NCBI RefSeq assembly: GCF_019343195.1
Contig: NZ_RPHB01000012.1
Coordinates: 51,487 to 115,486 of the forward strand
DNA: 64,000 nucleotides
Origin: Arthrospiribacter ruber
GTDB lineage: Bacteria > Bacteroidota > Bacteroidia > Cytophagales > Cyclobacteriaceae
Direction: 5' to 3'
Of the stretch, positions 7,381-16,587 are shown in pieces (position 1 is the stretch's first letter; the number at the start of each line of letters is the position of its first letter). Position numbers and translations under genes: made by a program. Under the pieces are notes generated by a model. The model was not told the origin of the DNA. It did no database searches and saw only the letters and a program-made list of their open reading frames with translations.

Positions 7381-8994
7381 TTAGGGTTTTTGGATAGTGA
7401 TTTTTTGACCTACTTTAATGGTATTATCAGGAAGCCGGTTCCATCTTTTGATGTCATCCACGGAGACTCCATAAGTCTGACTAAGTCTGAACAATGTCTC
7501 TCCCGGAGCAACGGTATGCACTACCTGTCTTGTATTATTGGAGGTGTAGGTATTTTCTGAAGGCTGAGATCTTACAGGCTCAGAAGCTGCAGGTCCACTT
7601 ATGGCCGGTGCTGATGAGCTTGGAGTTTCCTGCACAGTACTGGACTCTGCCATGATTTTTCTATACTCCGAAGCCGGAACGAAAGGTATGTCTTCTCCCC
7701 TCTTTCTGGGCTGTTGAAGATTCAAAATCATTCCTGCTCTTAGGTCCCTATCCTCTCGGATACGGTTTTTGGATTTAAGAGCTGACAGCTTGATTCCGTA
7801 CATTTGTGATATCGACCACAAGGTTTCTCCAGGCTGAACCACATGCTGCTCCACTTCGGCCTTCCCTTTCTTAGGCCTGGTATAGTAATACTGACCAGCT
7901 TCTACAGGTTGGTCTTTGTCAAGGTCATTTATTCTTCTGAATCTCTTTTCCCGTATACCTATTTGATCTGTAAAATTCTCCTGACTGGTTTTTTGGTCTG
8001 CCAAAACTCCATCAATGTTATTGACCTGAATCTGATTGGGCTGACTTGCCCTATTCGTATTCCCCGTAACCCTCGGGTAAGACGAAGCTGAGGTCACCAC
8101 TTTTGACTGTGCAGCATTCTGATTACTCACTTCTCTCTGGATTACAGCAGGGTTAGCCTGTGGAATCCCTTCTCTTACATACATCACCGAATACGGCCTA
8201 TCACCGGGCACATGTCCCCTTACAGCCCAGGTATTGTATTCCTTTAGATGGGCTTCAGTGACTCCCAGTCTTGGAGCAATTGCTTTTAGTGTGGTAGGCC
8301 CCTGGATTCTCGCTTCTTCTAAGTGGCCTGAATGGCTGACTAAAATGCCCAATTGATTTTCGAATGCGACTTTGTGTGCCAGAAACTTCTTGAAATACCA
8401 ATGCGAATTCCTGTCCAATTCCACTACTTTTTTACCGTTATATTGGTTACCAAAATAGGATTTGGCACCGCCTAGGCCCATTTGATAAGACACCAAGGCG
8501 CACATCCAATTGTCAAAAGCCTGATTGTGTTTTTTAAGGTAAAGCGCAGCTCCCCTCGAGGAAGACACTATGTTTTTTCTCTCGTCTACCTGATTGTCCA
8601 CCCTCAAAAAAACCTCTTCTGCAGTACCTTGCTTAAACTGCCAAAAACCCACTGCATTGGAAGTTGAAACCGCATCTGAGATCAATCCGGATTCCTGGAT
8701 CACCAGGTACTTCAAGTCTTCCGGCACTCCTGCATTTCTCAATTCTCTTTCTACATAAGGCATAAACAAGCTGGCCCGGTCGGCTTTCATCCTAAAATAG
8801 GTAGGATTTCTGTAAAGGGCATCCACATCCAATTGTATTTCCCGGCGCGCCTGCTCATTGATTTTGATCAAAAGGTCTGCAAACTGTATCTCACGGGGCA
8901 CCTGCGGAATCTGGGCCAAAGCCGAAATCGAAACAAAAAAAACAATCAGGATTGTAAAAAGTCCGGAAAACTTACACTTAATATTATTTTTCAT
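7381..8994 (-). CDS. mltD: Membrane-bound lytic murein transglycosylase D-like protein with LysM domains
   Basis: 537 residues: signal peptide (about 1-28), SLT-type transglycosylase domain with the catalytic Glu in VIQESGL near residue 100 and the motif AVGFWQFKQGTA, then two LysM peptidoglycan-binding repeats near residues 392-436 and 490-535 (both containing PGETL). It would cleave glycan strands in the periplasm. Its start overlaps the stop of the methyltransferase gene (ATGA), making it the third gene of a coupled M16 peptidase / methyltransferase / transglycosylase operon. Confidence 0.9.
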   Translation of the reverse strand: MKNNIKCKFSGLFTILIVFFVSISALAQIPQVPREIQFADLLIKINEQARREIQLDVDALYRNPTYFRMKADRASLFMPYVERELRNAGVPEDLKYLVIQESGLISDAVSTSNAVGFWQFKQGTAEEVFLRVDNQVDERKNIVSSSRGAALYLKKHNQAFDNWMCALVSYQMGLGGAKSYFGNQYNGKKVVELDRNSHWYFKKFLAHKVAFENQLGILVSHSGHLEEARIQGPTTLKAIAPRLGVTEAHLKEYNTWAVRGHVPGDRPYSVMYVREGIPQANPAVIQREVSNQNAAQSKVVTSASSYPRVTGNTNRASQPNQIQVNNIDGVLADQKTSQENFTDQIGIREKRFRRINDLDKDQPVEAGQYYYTRPKKGKAEVEQHVVQPGETLWSISQMYGIKLSALKSKNRIREDRDLRAGMILNLQQPRKRGEDIPFVPASEYRKIMAESSTVQETPSSSAPAISGPAASEPVRSQPSENTYTSNNTRQVVHTVAPGETLFRLSQTYGVSVDDIKRWNRLPDNTIKVGQKITIQKP

Positions 8995-9641
8995 AGTCTT
9001 CTTGCCAACATTAATCCATCCCTGATAGGAAGCAATACATTTTCTACTCTTGGATCATCCTGCACCATTTGGTTGTATTCCAGGATTACTTTTGTGTCTT
9101 TATCTATTTTCTGTCCTTCATTGACAAGGACCTTACCGGACCAAAGTACGTTGTCCGCTAAAATGATGCCACCCGGATTTATCCTATCAACGACCAGATT
9201 ATAGTAGTTGATATAATTGGCCTTATCGGCATCAATAAAGACAAAATCAAAATTGCCCTCCAAGGTCGGAATGATATCCAGCGCATTTCCCAGGCGGTAA
9301 TCGATTTTGTCCTCAAGCCCGGATTTTTTAAAAAAACCTCTCACCATTCCTTCAAGTTCATCATTGATATCCAAAGTGATCAGCTTTCCGCCATCCGAAA
9401 GCCCCCTTGCCATACAGATACCTGAATATCCTGTATAGGTCCCGATCTCAAGAATGGTTTTTGGATTTGCCATTTTCACCAAAAGCTCCAAAGTTTTTCC
9501 CTGCAAATGCCCTGACAGCATTCTTGGCATCATCACTTTGGCGTGGGTCTCTCTGGAAATATGCAAAAGCAGCTCATCCTCTTCACTGCTGTGATCTTCA
9601 CAATACTTAAGCAATTCCTCCGAAATAAACTCCATAATCAA
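8991..9641 (-). CDS. SAM-dependent O-methyltransferase (caffeoyl-CoA OMT-like)
   Basis: 216 residues of class I methyltransferase fold. The SAM-binding motif I is ILEIGTYTGYSGICMA (about 60-75), an acidic ribose-binding strand LITLDIN follows, and FVFIDADKANYINYY (about 132-146) is the metal/substrate motif of the caffeoyl-CoA/COMT-like small-molecule group. Substrate is unknown. It overlaps both neighbours by four bases, so co-translation with the M16 peptidase and the LysM transglycosylase is likely; why these three functions are linked is not obvious. Confidence 0.9.
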   Translation of the reverse strand: MIMEFISEELLKYCEDHSSEEDELLLHISRETHAKVMMPRMLSGHLQGKTLELLVKMANPKTILEIGTYTGYSGICMARGLSDGGKLITLDINDELEGMVRGFFKKSGLEDKIDYRLGNALDIIPTLEGNFDFVFIDADKANYINYYNLVVDRINPGGIILADNVLWSGKVLVNEGQKIDKDTKVILEYNQMVQDDPRVENVLLPIRDGLMLARRL

Positions 9642-10867
9642 ACTGGTAAATAGGTAAGAAAACTCAGTTCATCCAATGCGTAAACTTCATTGGCTATATC
9701 CTGCAATTCTTCTGCACTGGTACTCCTAATGGTTTCAAAGATAGTATCCAAGGAATCAATTTTCCCTTTATCCAGCAGATTTTTGCCAAAAACCAGCATC
9801 AATGCTGCATAATTTTCCTCGGCCATGGCCATTTGGCCTATTGCCTGTTCTTTGGCCATGTGAAGTTGCATGACGCCAAGCTTACGGTTTCTGAGTTTTT
9901 CAAGTTCCCGCAAAACAGCCTTTCTGGCCCTATTGAGCGTATTGGGTTCTGTGCCAAAAAACACACCGAAAAATCCCGTATCTGAATAGGTCTGATAATG
10001 GGACTCTACACTGTAAACATACCCGTGTTTTTCCCTTAGCGCCAAATTGAGACGTGAATTCATACTTGGACCACCAAGAATATTGTTGAGCAGATACAAT
10101 TTGAACCTTCGGGGATCATGCATTGACAAGGCCGGCTTCCCTATGGCACAATGGGATTGGGAAATTTCCTTTTCTATCACCTTAATTTTAGGTGTATAAT
10201 TGGAAAACCCACTCCTGACGTACAGGCTCCTTTTCTGGGGAATGGATGTCAGAAAACCTTCCACCTGCTGAAGTACTTTTTTGAAGGAGATGTTGCCCAC
10301 TACAGAAAAAACCACTTGGGTCGTATCCATGCGGCTGGAAATAAATTCAAAAAAATCCTCCTGTTTAAAGCTGCTTACAGTCTCTTCTCTTCCCAGAATA
10401 TTCCTCCCCAGAGCGTGCCCCTCATAAACCAGCTCATCAAAATCATCCTGAATCGAATCATCCGGGGAATCCCTGTACATTGCCATTTCCTCCAAGATCA
10501 CCTGCCTCTCCTTTTCAATTTGCTTTTTGGGAAAAATGCTGTTGAAAGTGATGTCACAAAGCAATTCTGATGCTTTGGAAAAGTGCTCTTTTAAGGTGCT
10601 GGAATAAAAACAGATCTTCTCCTTAGTGGTGTAAGCATTGAGCTCCCCACCAACTGATTCCAGACGGTTGATGATATGGTAAGCCTTCCTCTTTTTTGTA
10701 CCTTTGAAAGCCATGTGCTCCCAAAAATGTGCAAGTCCCTCCTGCTCTTTGGTCTCATCCCTACTGCCTATATTGAGTACAAAACCACAATGAACCATTC
10801 TGGTATATTTAATCTCCTGATGTACTATTCTGATGCCATTGGGCAATTCTCTGAGATTATACTGCAT
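9638..10867 (-). CDS. M16 family zinc metallopeptidase
   Basis: About 409 residues from the ATG at 10867; an ATG 30 bases earlier adds MVPFYRKKVC, which fits the family less well. The inverted zinc motif HFWEH (HxxEH) is at about residues 47-51, with the downstream acidic ligand region RQVILEEMAMYRDSPDD. The length corresponds to a processing-peptidase-like protein with one active and one inactive M16 half. No signal peptide, so probably cytoplasmic. It is the first gene of the overlapping operon running to mltD. Confidence 0.9.
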   Translation of the reverse strand: MQYNLRELPNGIRIVHQEIKYTRMVHCGFVLNIGSRDETKEQEGLAHFWEHMAFKGTKKRKAYHIINRLESVGGELNAYTTKEKICFYSSTLKEHFSKASELLCDITFNSIFPKKQIEKERQVILEEMAMYRDSPDDSIQDDFDELVYEGHALGRNILGREETVSSFKQEDFFEFISSRMDTTQVVFSVVGNISFKKVLQQVEGFLTSIPQKRSLYVRSGFSNYTPKIKVIEKEISQSHCAIGKPALSMHDPRRFKLYLLNNILGGPSMNSRLNLALREKHGYVYSVESHYQTYSDTGFFGVFFGTEPNTLNRARKAVLRELEKLRNRKLGVMQLHMAKEQAIGQMAMAEENYAALMLVFGKNLLDKGKIDSLDTIFETIRSTSAEELQDIANEVYALDELSFLTYLPV

Positions 10868-11037
10868 GCAAACTTTTTTTCGATAAAACGGAACCAATAA
10901 CCAATTCTGTACCTAACACCCAGCAGCCTCAACTGATTCAATTACAAAAATAAAAGTGTTTTCGGGATTACAACAAATCTCCATATACGCAGGATATAAC
11001 CCTCCCATTTTCCTAGAATAAATTATCTTTGTGGAAA

Positions 11038-11106
11038 GGAGGAGGGATGAGGGATGAGGGATGAAGGATGAAGCCTGTCCGACTGGTCATCCAGGCAAGG
11101 ATGAAA
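11038..11106. repeat. Heptad repeat array, GGATGAR type
   Basis: Successive seven-base units GGATGAG, GGATGAG, GGATGAA, GGATGAA, then a unique core and one more GGATGAA. Bases 11066-11095 recur with one mismatch, inverted, at 53620-53649, so the core as well as the heptads is dispersed. Similar GGATGAA arrays occur at 41457-41520 and 53600-53700. Confidence 0.8.
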
Positions 11107-11172
11107 GCGGAGGGTAGTTAATCGAGTGATTGATTAGTCCTACTTTGTCTGGTTAGAAAATGACAAGAAAAA

Positions 11173-11239
11173 ATCTGCCAGGTTTCTTCTTGAAATGATA
11201 AATTTTAAATCTGTTTTGGCTTATCAACCTGCCATGTTT
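11173..11239. repeat. Paired-palindrome dispersed element (copy 1)
   Basis: TCTGCCAGGTTTC at the left and AACCTGCCATGTTT at the right enclose an AT-rich linker. The whole 67-base unit aligns with 59216-59284, including the linker (CTT...TGATA/TGATC..AATTTTAAA..CTG...GGCTTA), so it is a degenerate copy of the same element. Confidence 0.65.
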
Positions 11240-11326
11240 GGCCTAAACAGCTAATTTGACAAAGTAGTATTAGTTAAGCTCCTTGCAAATCTGAACTCTA
11301 AATTCTGAAGAATCTTCAATCCTACT

Positions 11327-11360
11327 TTCTTGGTACATGGTACTTAGTACTTTGTACAAC
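11327..11360. repeat. Heptad repeat block, GTAC type
   Basis: Units GGTACAT, GGTACTT, AGTACTT, TGTACAA follow each other with exact seven-base spacing of GTAC, just before aminopeptidase P. This is a different sequence from the GGATGAR array but has the same period. Confidence 0.6.
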
Positions 11361-11405
11361 GTAAATATCTAACATCAAGCAGTTTTCAAAAACATCCAAA
11401 TCATC

Positions 11406-12695
11406 ATGAAATACACCCCTCTCCCAAATACACTATATATCAAAAACAGAAAAAAGCTGGCTGAAAAGCTACCAAGTAAATCCTTGGCAGTTTTCCATTC
11501 CAACGACATCATGCCTACCAATGCAGATGGCACCATGAAATTCAGGCAGAACAATGACCTTTTATACCTTTCGGGAATAGATCAGGAAGAAAGTATTCTG
11601 GTCATTTGCCCGGATTTCCCAGACCCTGACATGAGGGAAATTCTTTTTTTGAGGGAAACCAACGAGCATATCGCAATTTGGGAAGGACACAAATACACCA
11701 AAGAGGAAGCACAGGAGGCCTCAGGAATAGAAAATATACAATGGCTGGACAAGTTTGAAAATGTATTCAACACTCTGATCTCCTTGAGCGAGCATGTATT
11801 CCTCAATACCAATGAGCATCTTAGGGCCGGTGTGGTGGTAGAAACAAGGGATGCGAGGTTTATCAAAAGTTGTCGTGAGCGCTACCCGCTCCACACCTAT
11901 CACAGAGTGGCTCCCTTGATGCATCAGCTAAGGGCGGTAAAAGAACAGGAAGAAATCAATCAGATGCAGATCGCCTGCGACATTACCGAAAAAGGATTCA
12001 GAAGAATCCTCTCATTTGTCAAGCCCGGGGTGACTGAATATGAAATTGAAGCGGAGTTTATCCATGAATTCATCAAAAATAGGAGCAAAGGTTTTGCCTA
12101 CGAACCAATCATCGCCTCCGGAGCCAATGCCTGTGTGCTGCATTATTTGGAAAATAAGGAAACCTGCAAAGACGGGGATCTGATACTTTTTGACGTAGGT
12201 GCTGAATACGGCAATTACAATGCGGACATGTCCAGAACCATACCTGTTAACGGCAGATTTACCCCACGTCAGCGCTCCGTCTATGAGGCCGTGCTGAGGG
12301 TGCAAAAAGGAGCAATGGACATTTTAAGACCTGGTATCAATATTCAGGAGTATCATAAAGAAGTCGGCCTGATGATGCAGTCAGAGCTGCTGGGATTGGG
12401 CTTGATCGACCAAACCGACATACAAAATCAGGATCCCAAGTGGCCTGCTTACAAAAAGTATTTTATGCACGGTACTTCCCACCATCTCGGTTTGGACGTG
12501 CATGATGTCGGGACCATGTATGAACCGATCAGCTCCGGAATGGTATTTACGGTAGAACCTGGCATCTATATTCCTGAAGAAAACCTTGGAATCCGCTTAG
12601 AAAACAACATTGTGATCCAAGATAATGGCTACCTGGATCTGATGCGCAATATCCCTATTGAGGCAGAGGTGATTGAGGAGCTGATGAATAAATAA
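11406..12695 (+). CDS. pepP: Xaa-Pro aminopeptidase (aminopeptidase P, M24)
   Basis: 429 residues with the N-terminal aminopeptidase P domain (FRQNNDLLYLSGIDQEES) and a C-terminal M24 pita-bread domain. The five metal ligands can be placed: Asp in LILFDVGAEYG, Asp in NADMSRTIPV, His in HGTSHHLGLDVHD, Glu in VEPGIYIPEE and Glu in IRLENNIV. It removes N-terminal residues preceding proline in the cytoplasm. It appears monocistronic, with repeat DNA on both sides. Confidence 0.95.
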   Translation: MKYTPLPNTLYIKNRKKLAEKLPSKSLAVFHSNDIMPTNADGTMKFRQNNDLLYLSGIDQEESILVICPDFPDPDMREILFLRETNEHIAIWEGHKYTKEEAQEASGIENIQWLDKFENVFNTLISLSEHVFLNTNEHLRAGVVVETRDARFIKSCRERYPLHTYHRVAPLMHQLRAVKEQEEINQMQIACDITEKGFRRILSFVKPGVTEYEIEAEFIHEFIKNRSKGFAYEPIIASGANACVLHYLENKETCKDGDLILFDVGAEYGNYNADMSRTIPVNGRFTPRQRSVYEAVLRVQKGAMDILRPGINIQEYHKEVGLMMQSELLGLGLIDQTDIQNQDPKWPAYKKYFMHGTSHHLGLDVHDVGTMYEPISSGMVFTVEPGIYIPEENLGIRLENNIVIQDNGYLDLMRNIPIEAEVIEELMNK

Positions 12696-12702
12696 TTTTA
12701 AT

Positions 12703-13495
12703 TTACGAATTACGAAGTACGATTTACGAGGGGCAGAGGTAAGTGATGAGTAGTTTCATTTAGGAATGGGATTTTTGGGAATTGTGAGGAATATCGAATA
12801 TCGAATGATGAATAATGAAGGGAGTTACGAGTTACGAAGTACGATTTACGAGGGGCAGAGGTAAGGTATGCCTGAATGTAATAGGAAACTGGGAATTTTG
12901 GAATGGTGAGGAATATCGAATGATGAATGATGAATGATGAATCAAGAAGAAGGGAGTTACGAATTACGAAATACGATTTACGAGGGGCAGAGGCAAGGAA
13001 TGTCAATTGTACTAGGCAGGGTGAATTCTGGAAGGGTAAAGAATATCGAATTTCGAATGATGAATGATGAATCAAGAAGGTCTGTATGTTGGAGGAACAC
13101 TCAGCCCTGTTAGGGCGAATAATGTAATAGCCCAGGGTTTCAACCCTGGGGTTTGAGCCAGAACGTTGAAATTGTTTTTGGCCGAGGGATGTCAAAGAGT
13201 GAGAATTGGGGTCCGCCAAAAACAGGGAAGGGATGAAGGGAGTTACGAGTTACGAAGTACGATTTACGAGGGGCAGAGGTAAGTGATGAGTAGTTTCATT
13301 TAGGAATGGGATTTTTAGGAATTGTGAGGAATATCGAATTTCGAATGATGAATGATGAATAAAGAAGGGAGTTAAGATTGACGAATTACGAGTTACGATT
13401 TACGAGGGGCAGAGGCAAGGAATGTCAATTGTACTAGGCAGGGTGAATTCTGGAAGGGTAAAAAATATCGAATGATGAATGATGAATCAAGAAGG
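12703..13495. repeat. Tandem array of about 110-130 bp units built of heptads
   Basis: Five related units begin near 12710, 12830, 12957, 13245 and 13382. Each starts with TTACGAA-type heptads and CGAGGGGCAGAGG, has a variable middle, and ends in ATCGAAT/GATGAAT heptads. Units 1 and 4 are nearly identical to each other, as are units 3 and 5, so a two-unit block was duplicated. A different element (13081-13240) separates units 3 and 4. Open frames across it are artefacts of the repeats. Confidence 0.9.
13101..13157. repeat. REP-like paired palindrome inside the tandem array
   Basis: GCCCTGTTAGGGC and CCCAGGGTTTCAACCCTGGG are two palindromes joined by an AT-rich linker. The architecture is that of REP/BIME-like dispersed elements common in Bacteroidota genomes. 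It lies in the segment that interrupts the heptad-based array. Confidence 0.65.
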
Positions 13496-13746
13496 TTACC
13501 AACAATTCAACAGTTCATCAATTAATCATTTCAACAGTTCTCCAATTAATCAATCTTGATTATCCGCTTACTTACCAGTAGGACCTAAATAATGGAGCAA
13601 ACCTATGATTTCTAGCCAATATCAATGAATATCCAATATCTATTAGTATCTGATTGATCTAGGCACTTATTTAAATTGGCTAGTGGTATAATTGCGGATA
13701 TACATATAATCAATTCATCAGTTCCACAAAAATTAATCTTTTCTTT

Positions 13747-14193
13747 ATGACCTATTCTTATGATTTTCCCCGGCCGGCAGTTACTGTAGATGCTGTAGTA
13801 GTTTGTACCGAAAAAAACAGCATTCTCCTGATAAAAAGGAAAAATGATCCATTTAAAGGCAAATGGGCTTTGCCCGGTGGCTTTGTGGATGAAGATGAAA
13901 TTCCCGAAAAAGCTGTTCAAAGGGAACTGAATGAAGAAACAAGTCTTGAGCTAAAGCCATTAAGCATGATCGGGGTTTTTGGAGAAAAAGGCCGAGATCC
14001 AAGAGGGTGGACAATTTCTGTTGCCTACTATTTCGAATGTATTGAGGGGCTGATGTCAATGGCAAAATCCGGATCTGACAGTGCTGAAACTGAATGGTTC
14101 CCAACATCTGAACTTCCGGAATTGGCATTTGACCATGAGAAGATTATTGCGAAAGCATTGGACGGAAAGGATCGAAGCAAAAAAACTCAGTAG
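13747..14193 (+). CDS. Nudix hydrolase
   Basis: 148-residue single-domain Nudix protein. The Nudix box runs from G45 through E51, R59-E60 and E63-E64; the glycine normally two residues after the second Glu pair is Ser here. The preceding strand KGKWALPGGFVDEDE and the following GRDPRGWTISVAYYF resemble the sugar-nucleotide/ADP-ribose-type Nudix domain also found in NrtR regulators, but no DNA-binding domain is present. It would hydrolyse a nucleoside-diphosphate derivative in the cytoplasm; the exact substrate is not predictable. Confidence 0.92.
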   Translation: MTYSYDFPRPAVTVDAVVVCTEKNSILLIKRKNDPFKGKWALPGGFVDEDEIPEKAVQRELNEETSLELKPLSMIGVFGEKGRDPRGWTISVAYYFECIEGLMSMAKSGSDSAETEWFPTSELPELAFDHEKIIAKALDGKDRSKKTQ

Positions 14194-14488
14194 GAAATTG
14201 GATATTGAATCCGTCTCTTAAGCTTCTATTTTAAACATGCGATTTTTTTCAAGGTCCAACATGCTACATGCCAACACCTACGTGATTATAGGATTTTTTT
14301 TAAAATTCTCCATATAAAATAAATCCTATAAAAATAACCTTAAAAGAATGATTAAATAATATTTTTTCTTCATTAATGATTTTTATTGCACTTTTCAAAT
14401 ATTATTTTTTATCATAATTATTTGTGACCTAATTTTTATTTCATTATTATTGAAAACTATATATTTATTTTAATTTAAATTTTACTTA
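14194..14488. other. AT-rich intergenic region
   Basis: Strikingly AT-rich spacer (long A/T runs from about 14280 to 14480) before a lipoprotein gene that is itself AT-rich. No reading frame or repeat is seen. The composition shift suggests the start of an acquired segment, which is inference. Confidence 0.5.
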
Positions 14489-15823
14489 ATGAAACACTAT
14501 CTATCTATCTCAATAGTAACCTTATTGGGATTTAGTTCCTGCCAAGAAAGTGGTCAGGATGAATTAAAAGAGGGGCTTGAAACAATGCTAAAAGATCAAG
14601 ATCCAGTCGCTTATGAAAATAAACTTAAAGAATTAACCCTATTTATGGGAGAGGTATTCAAGGATCCTGAGGCAAGGAGGGAGTTGTTTGAATTTGCTGA
14701 AATTGAGGGTAATGAAAACGATATTGAGTATAGTATGAAAAAGCTATTTACTGAAAATATCAATCCACTTACCAGAAAACATTCAGCTATCGTAAGTTCA
14801 TTTTTTATTAAAGCAGAAAATCTAAGAACAACAGGAGAAACAGACTTCAATGAACAAGAGCTTATAGATTTTATCAATGAAAATGATATTGGCATTTTAG
14901 CTCCTTATCTATATGATAATTTCGACCCAGAGTCCATAACTGAGTTGACAGTGTCTTGGTGGACTCAAGAAATGGAAACCCAAGGTTTAGAATACGATCC
15001 GGGGTGGGAAGGTGAAACTCCAGGAATTCCTTTAAAAACAATAAGCCCTTCAGATTTCTTTTTTTTAAAACAGGAGTCTAGCGAAAAGAACTCATTAAGT
15101 CATGAAATCATTTTTGTTAATGATGATTACGCCAAAGAAAACCCAACCATAGTAATTGGATCTTTTGAAGAAAATGAATTGATGCATTTAAATGGGAATG
15201 ATTCGGAACTCCCCCCTTGGGACTCAGGTGAAATAGGAAATCCTGATCCTCAACCATCAATTCGATACCCGCACGAAATTGGTGTAAACTGCAGCAATTT
15301 ACTTCCTACTGATATAGTTAGATTTGTAATGCCTGACTTTCAACTTACTGGAAACACAAGAGCTTGGCCATGGCATAATAAAATAACAATTTGGTCTGCC
15401 AGTATCACTACTAGCCCTAATCATATTGTAACTAATAAAAAAATTGTGCGAGGCGATTTTTCAATAAAAAAGAATTTCGCTCCTACTTTACTTACATCAT
15501 TTAGCCAAAGTAATGCTAATGTCCAGATAGGAATGTCCTATAAGAAAAATACATCAAGTGTAAGTAAATTTGTAAATGTATCAGAAGAGAATGAGGAAGG
15601 TGAAATAACCAATACAACTAGTGTGGAGTTCTCGCAAAGTAAAAATAGGTTAATATTTACACAATCTTGGAATAGGTGTGAAGAATTAAATTGGAACTAC
15701 TTGGCGGATTTCGACAATGGGTTCATTGGGCCTCTAGGGGTTCATAAATTTCTTATTCCCAGAAGCGGAAAGGAGCATTATGTTAGGTTTACTGTCGTCC
15801 CCCAAATAGTGAGATTTAATTAA
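14489..15823 (+). CDS. Hypothetical lipoprotein
   Basis: 444 residues. The N-terminus MKHYLSISIVTLLGFSSCQES is a lipoprotein signal with the lipid-attachment Cys at residue 18. The first half is acidic and helical; the second half is richer in strands (SIRYPHEIGVNCSNLLPTD, then TRAWPWHNKITIWS). I recognise no family. It is followed two bases after its stop by a beta-barrel gene, so the pair is probably one operon and may form a surface complex. Codon use is clearly more AT-rich than in the housekeeping genes around it, which suggests transfer. Confidence 0.8.
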   Translation: MKHYLSISIVTLLGFSSCQESGQDELKEGLETMLKDQDPVAYENKLKELTLFMGEVFKDPEARRELFEFAEIEGNENDIEYSMKKLFTENINPLTRKHSAIVSSFFIKAENLRTTGETDFNEQELIDFINENDIGILAPYLYDNFDPESITELTVSWWTQEMETQGLEYDPGWEGETPGIPLKTISPSDFFFLKQESSEKNSLSHEIIFVNDDYAKENPTIVIGSFEENELMHLNGNDSELPPWDSGEIGNPDPQPSIRYPHEIGVNCSNLLPTDIVRFVMPDFQLTGNTRAWPWHNKITIWSASITTSPNHIVTNKKIVRGDFSIKKNFAPTLLTSFSQSNANVQIGMSYKKNTSSVSKFVNVSEENEEGEITNTTSVEFSQSKNRLIFTQSWNRCEELNWNYLADFDNGFIGPLGVHKFLIPRSGKEHYVRFTVVPQIVRFN

Positions 15824-15825
15824 AT

Positions 15826-16419
15826 ATGAAAACTTTATGGATTACCATTTTCTTAGTTTGCTTGTTCTCTTTTGAAAGCTTGGCACAAAGCAAAAGCCAA
15901 TGGTACCTTGGAGGAAGGCTCTCTACTGTAAGCCATGGCCATTTCAAAGAAGGAAATGACTTTGGCGCAGGTTTGTTTGTTTCTAATAAAAGACCTGTAT
16001 GGAGCAAACACCAACTCATCTGGAACAATGAACTTGGTTTTGATGCACTTCTGCCCTGCAATAGACCAGAAGGATGTAGGTCTTGGTGGTACGAGCGCAG
16101 TGCCAGGTTTTATACAGGTTTGGAGAAAAATTTCATATTGTTCAACCAAAACTTGTCCTTTGGCGCAGGTGTAAACTTCTTTTATGGCAGCCAAATGTCA
16201 ACACGCATAACAGTTAGAAGTACCGATCATAACAACAATTTATCAAGCACATCGATCTACAAATCTTACGAGCCGGTGTTCAGTTATTTCCAGCCTGGGG
16301 CCAGAATTGGTTATCAAAATAAAAAGTTCACTGACCAAATTCACTTCTACCTAGGCTATGATTGGATTTGGAACAATCACTTGACAAGTTTGTCGATGTA
16401 TTATCGAATCAGAAATTAG
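15826..16419 (+). CDS. Putative outer-membrane barrel protein, 3' end replaced by higA-like sequence
   Basis: 197 residues with signal peptide (about 1-21, ...SLAQS) and repeated amphipathic strands (WYLGGRLSTVSHGHF; FYTGLEKNFILFNQNLSFGAG). The last strand is SLSMYYRIR followed by N and stop. Barrels usually end in an aromatic residue; here the final codons and the stop lie within a 66-base copy of the higA 3' end (16411-16476), so the original terminus was probably lost. It is probably coexpressed with the preceding lipoprotein. Function unknown. Confidence 0.78.
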   Translation: MKTLWITIFLVCLFSFESLAQSKSQWYLGGRLSTVSHGHFKEGNDFGAGLFVSNKRPVWSKHQLIWNNELGFDALLPCNRPEGCRSWWYERSARFYTGLEKNFILFNQNLSFGAGVNFFYGSQMSTRITVRSTDHNNNLSSTSIYKSYEPVFSYFQPGARIGYQNKKFTDQIHFYLGYDWIWNNHLTSLSMYYRIRN

Positions 16420-16476
16420 CAAAAAGCTAGATATCGAAGCTTCTATTGTATTGGGAGTCTAGGGTCGAAGAGACCT
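16411..16476 (+). pseudogene. Duplicated 3' tail of higA
   Basis: 66 bases matching 17423-17488 with three mismatches, covering the last 17 codons of the downstream HigA antitoxin, its stop codon and some 3' flank. No other part of higA is present upstream of it. After it come an ACCT-type palindrome pair and a terminator like those that follow the intact higA, so the duplicated unit extends to about 16540. Confidence 0.9.
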
Positions 16477-16540
16477 CTCAGGTTTTTGAAACCCGACAGG
16501 TCTAAAAAAAGCTGACTCTTCTCAGGATCAGCTTTTTATA
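16473..16540. terminator. Palindrome pair and terminator after duplicated higA tail
   Basis: ACCTCTCAGGT and ACCCGACAGGTCT palindromic arms are followed by AAAAAAAGCTGA...TCAGCTTTTTAT (16505-16540), a hairpin with T run. The corresponding elements after the intact higA lie at 17541-17613. It would terminate the lipoprotein/barrel transcript. Confidence 0.75.
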
Positions 16541-16587
16541 CAGCTTTAAAAAAACTTCGAGACAAATTTTTCAAGAAAACCTCCATG

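Larger units (their letters stand above)
10868..11405. other. Divergent intergenic region with repeats
   Basis: Spacer between the M16 peptidase and aminopeptidase P. It holds a GGATGAR heptad array (11038-11106), a paired-palindrome element (11173-11239), a second heptad block based on GTAC (11328-11360), and a possible promoter -7 box TATCTTTG at 11024-11031 on the plus strand. No gene is visible. Confidence 0.7.

Noticed and set aside
11038..11106. CRISPR array
   Set aside because: Regular seven-base units without spacers of 30-40 bases; no cas genes in the window.
12710..13219. 169-residue minus-strand open frame
   Set aside because: It crosses the tandem repeat array and its sequence repeats itself (APRKSYFV, SSFxIRYS). 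It is an artefact of heptad units lacking stops in that frame.
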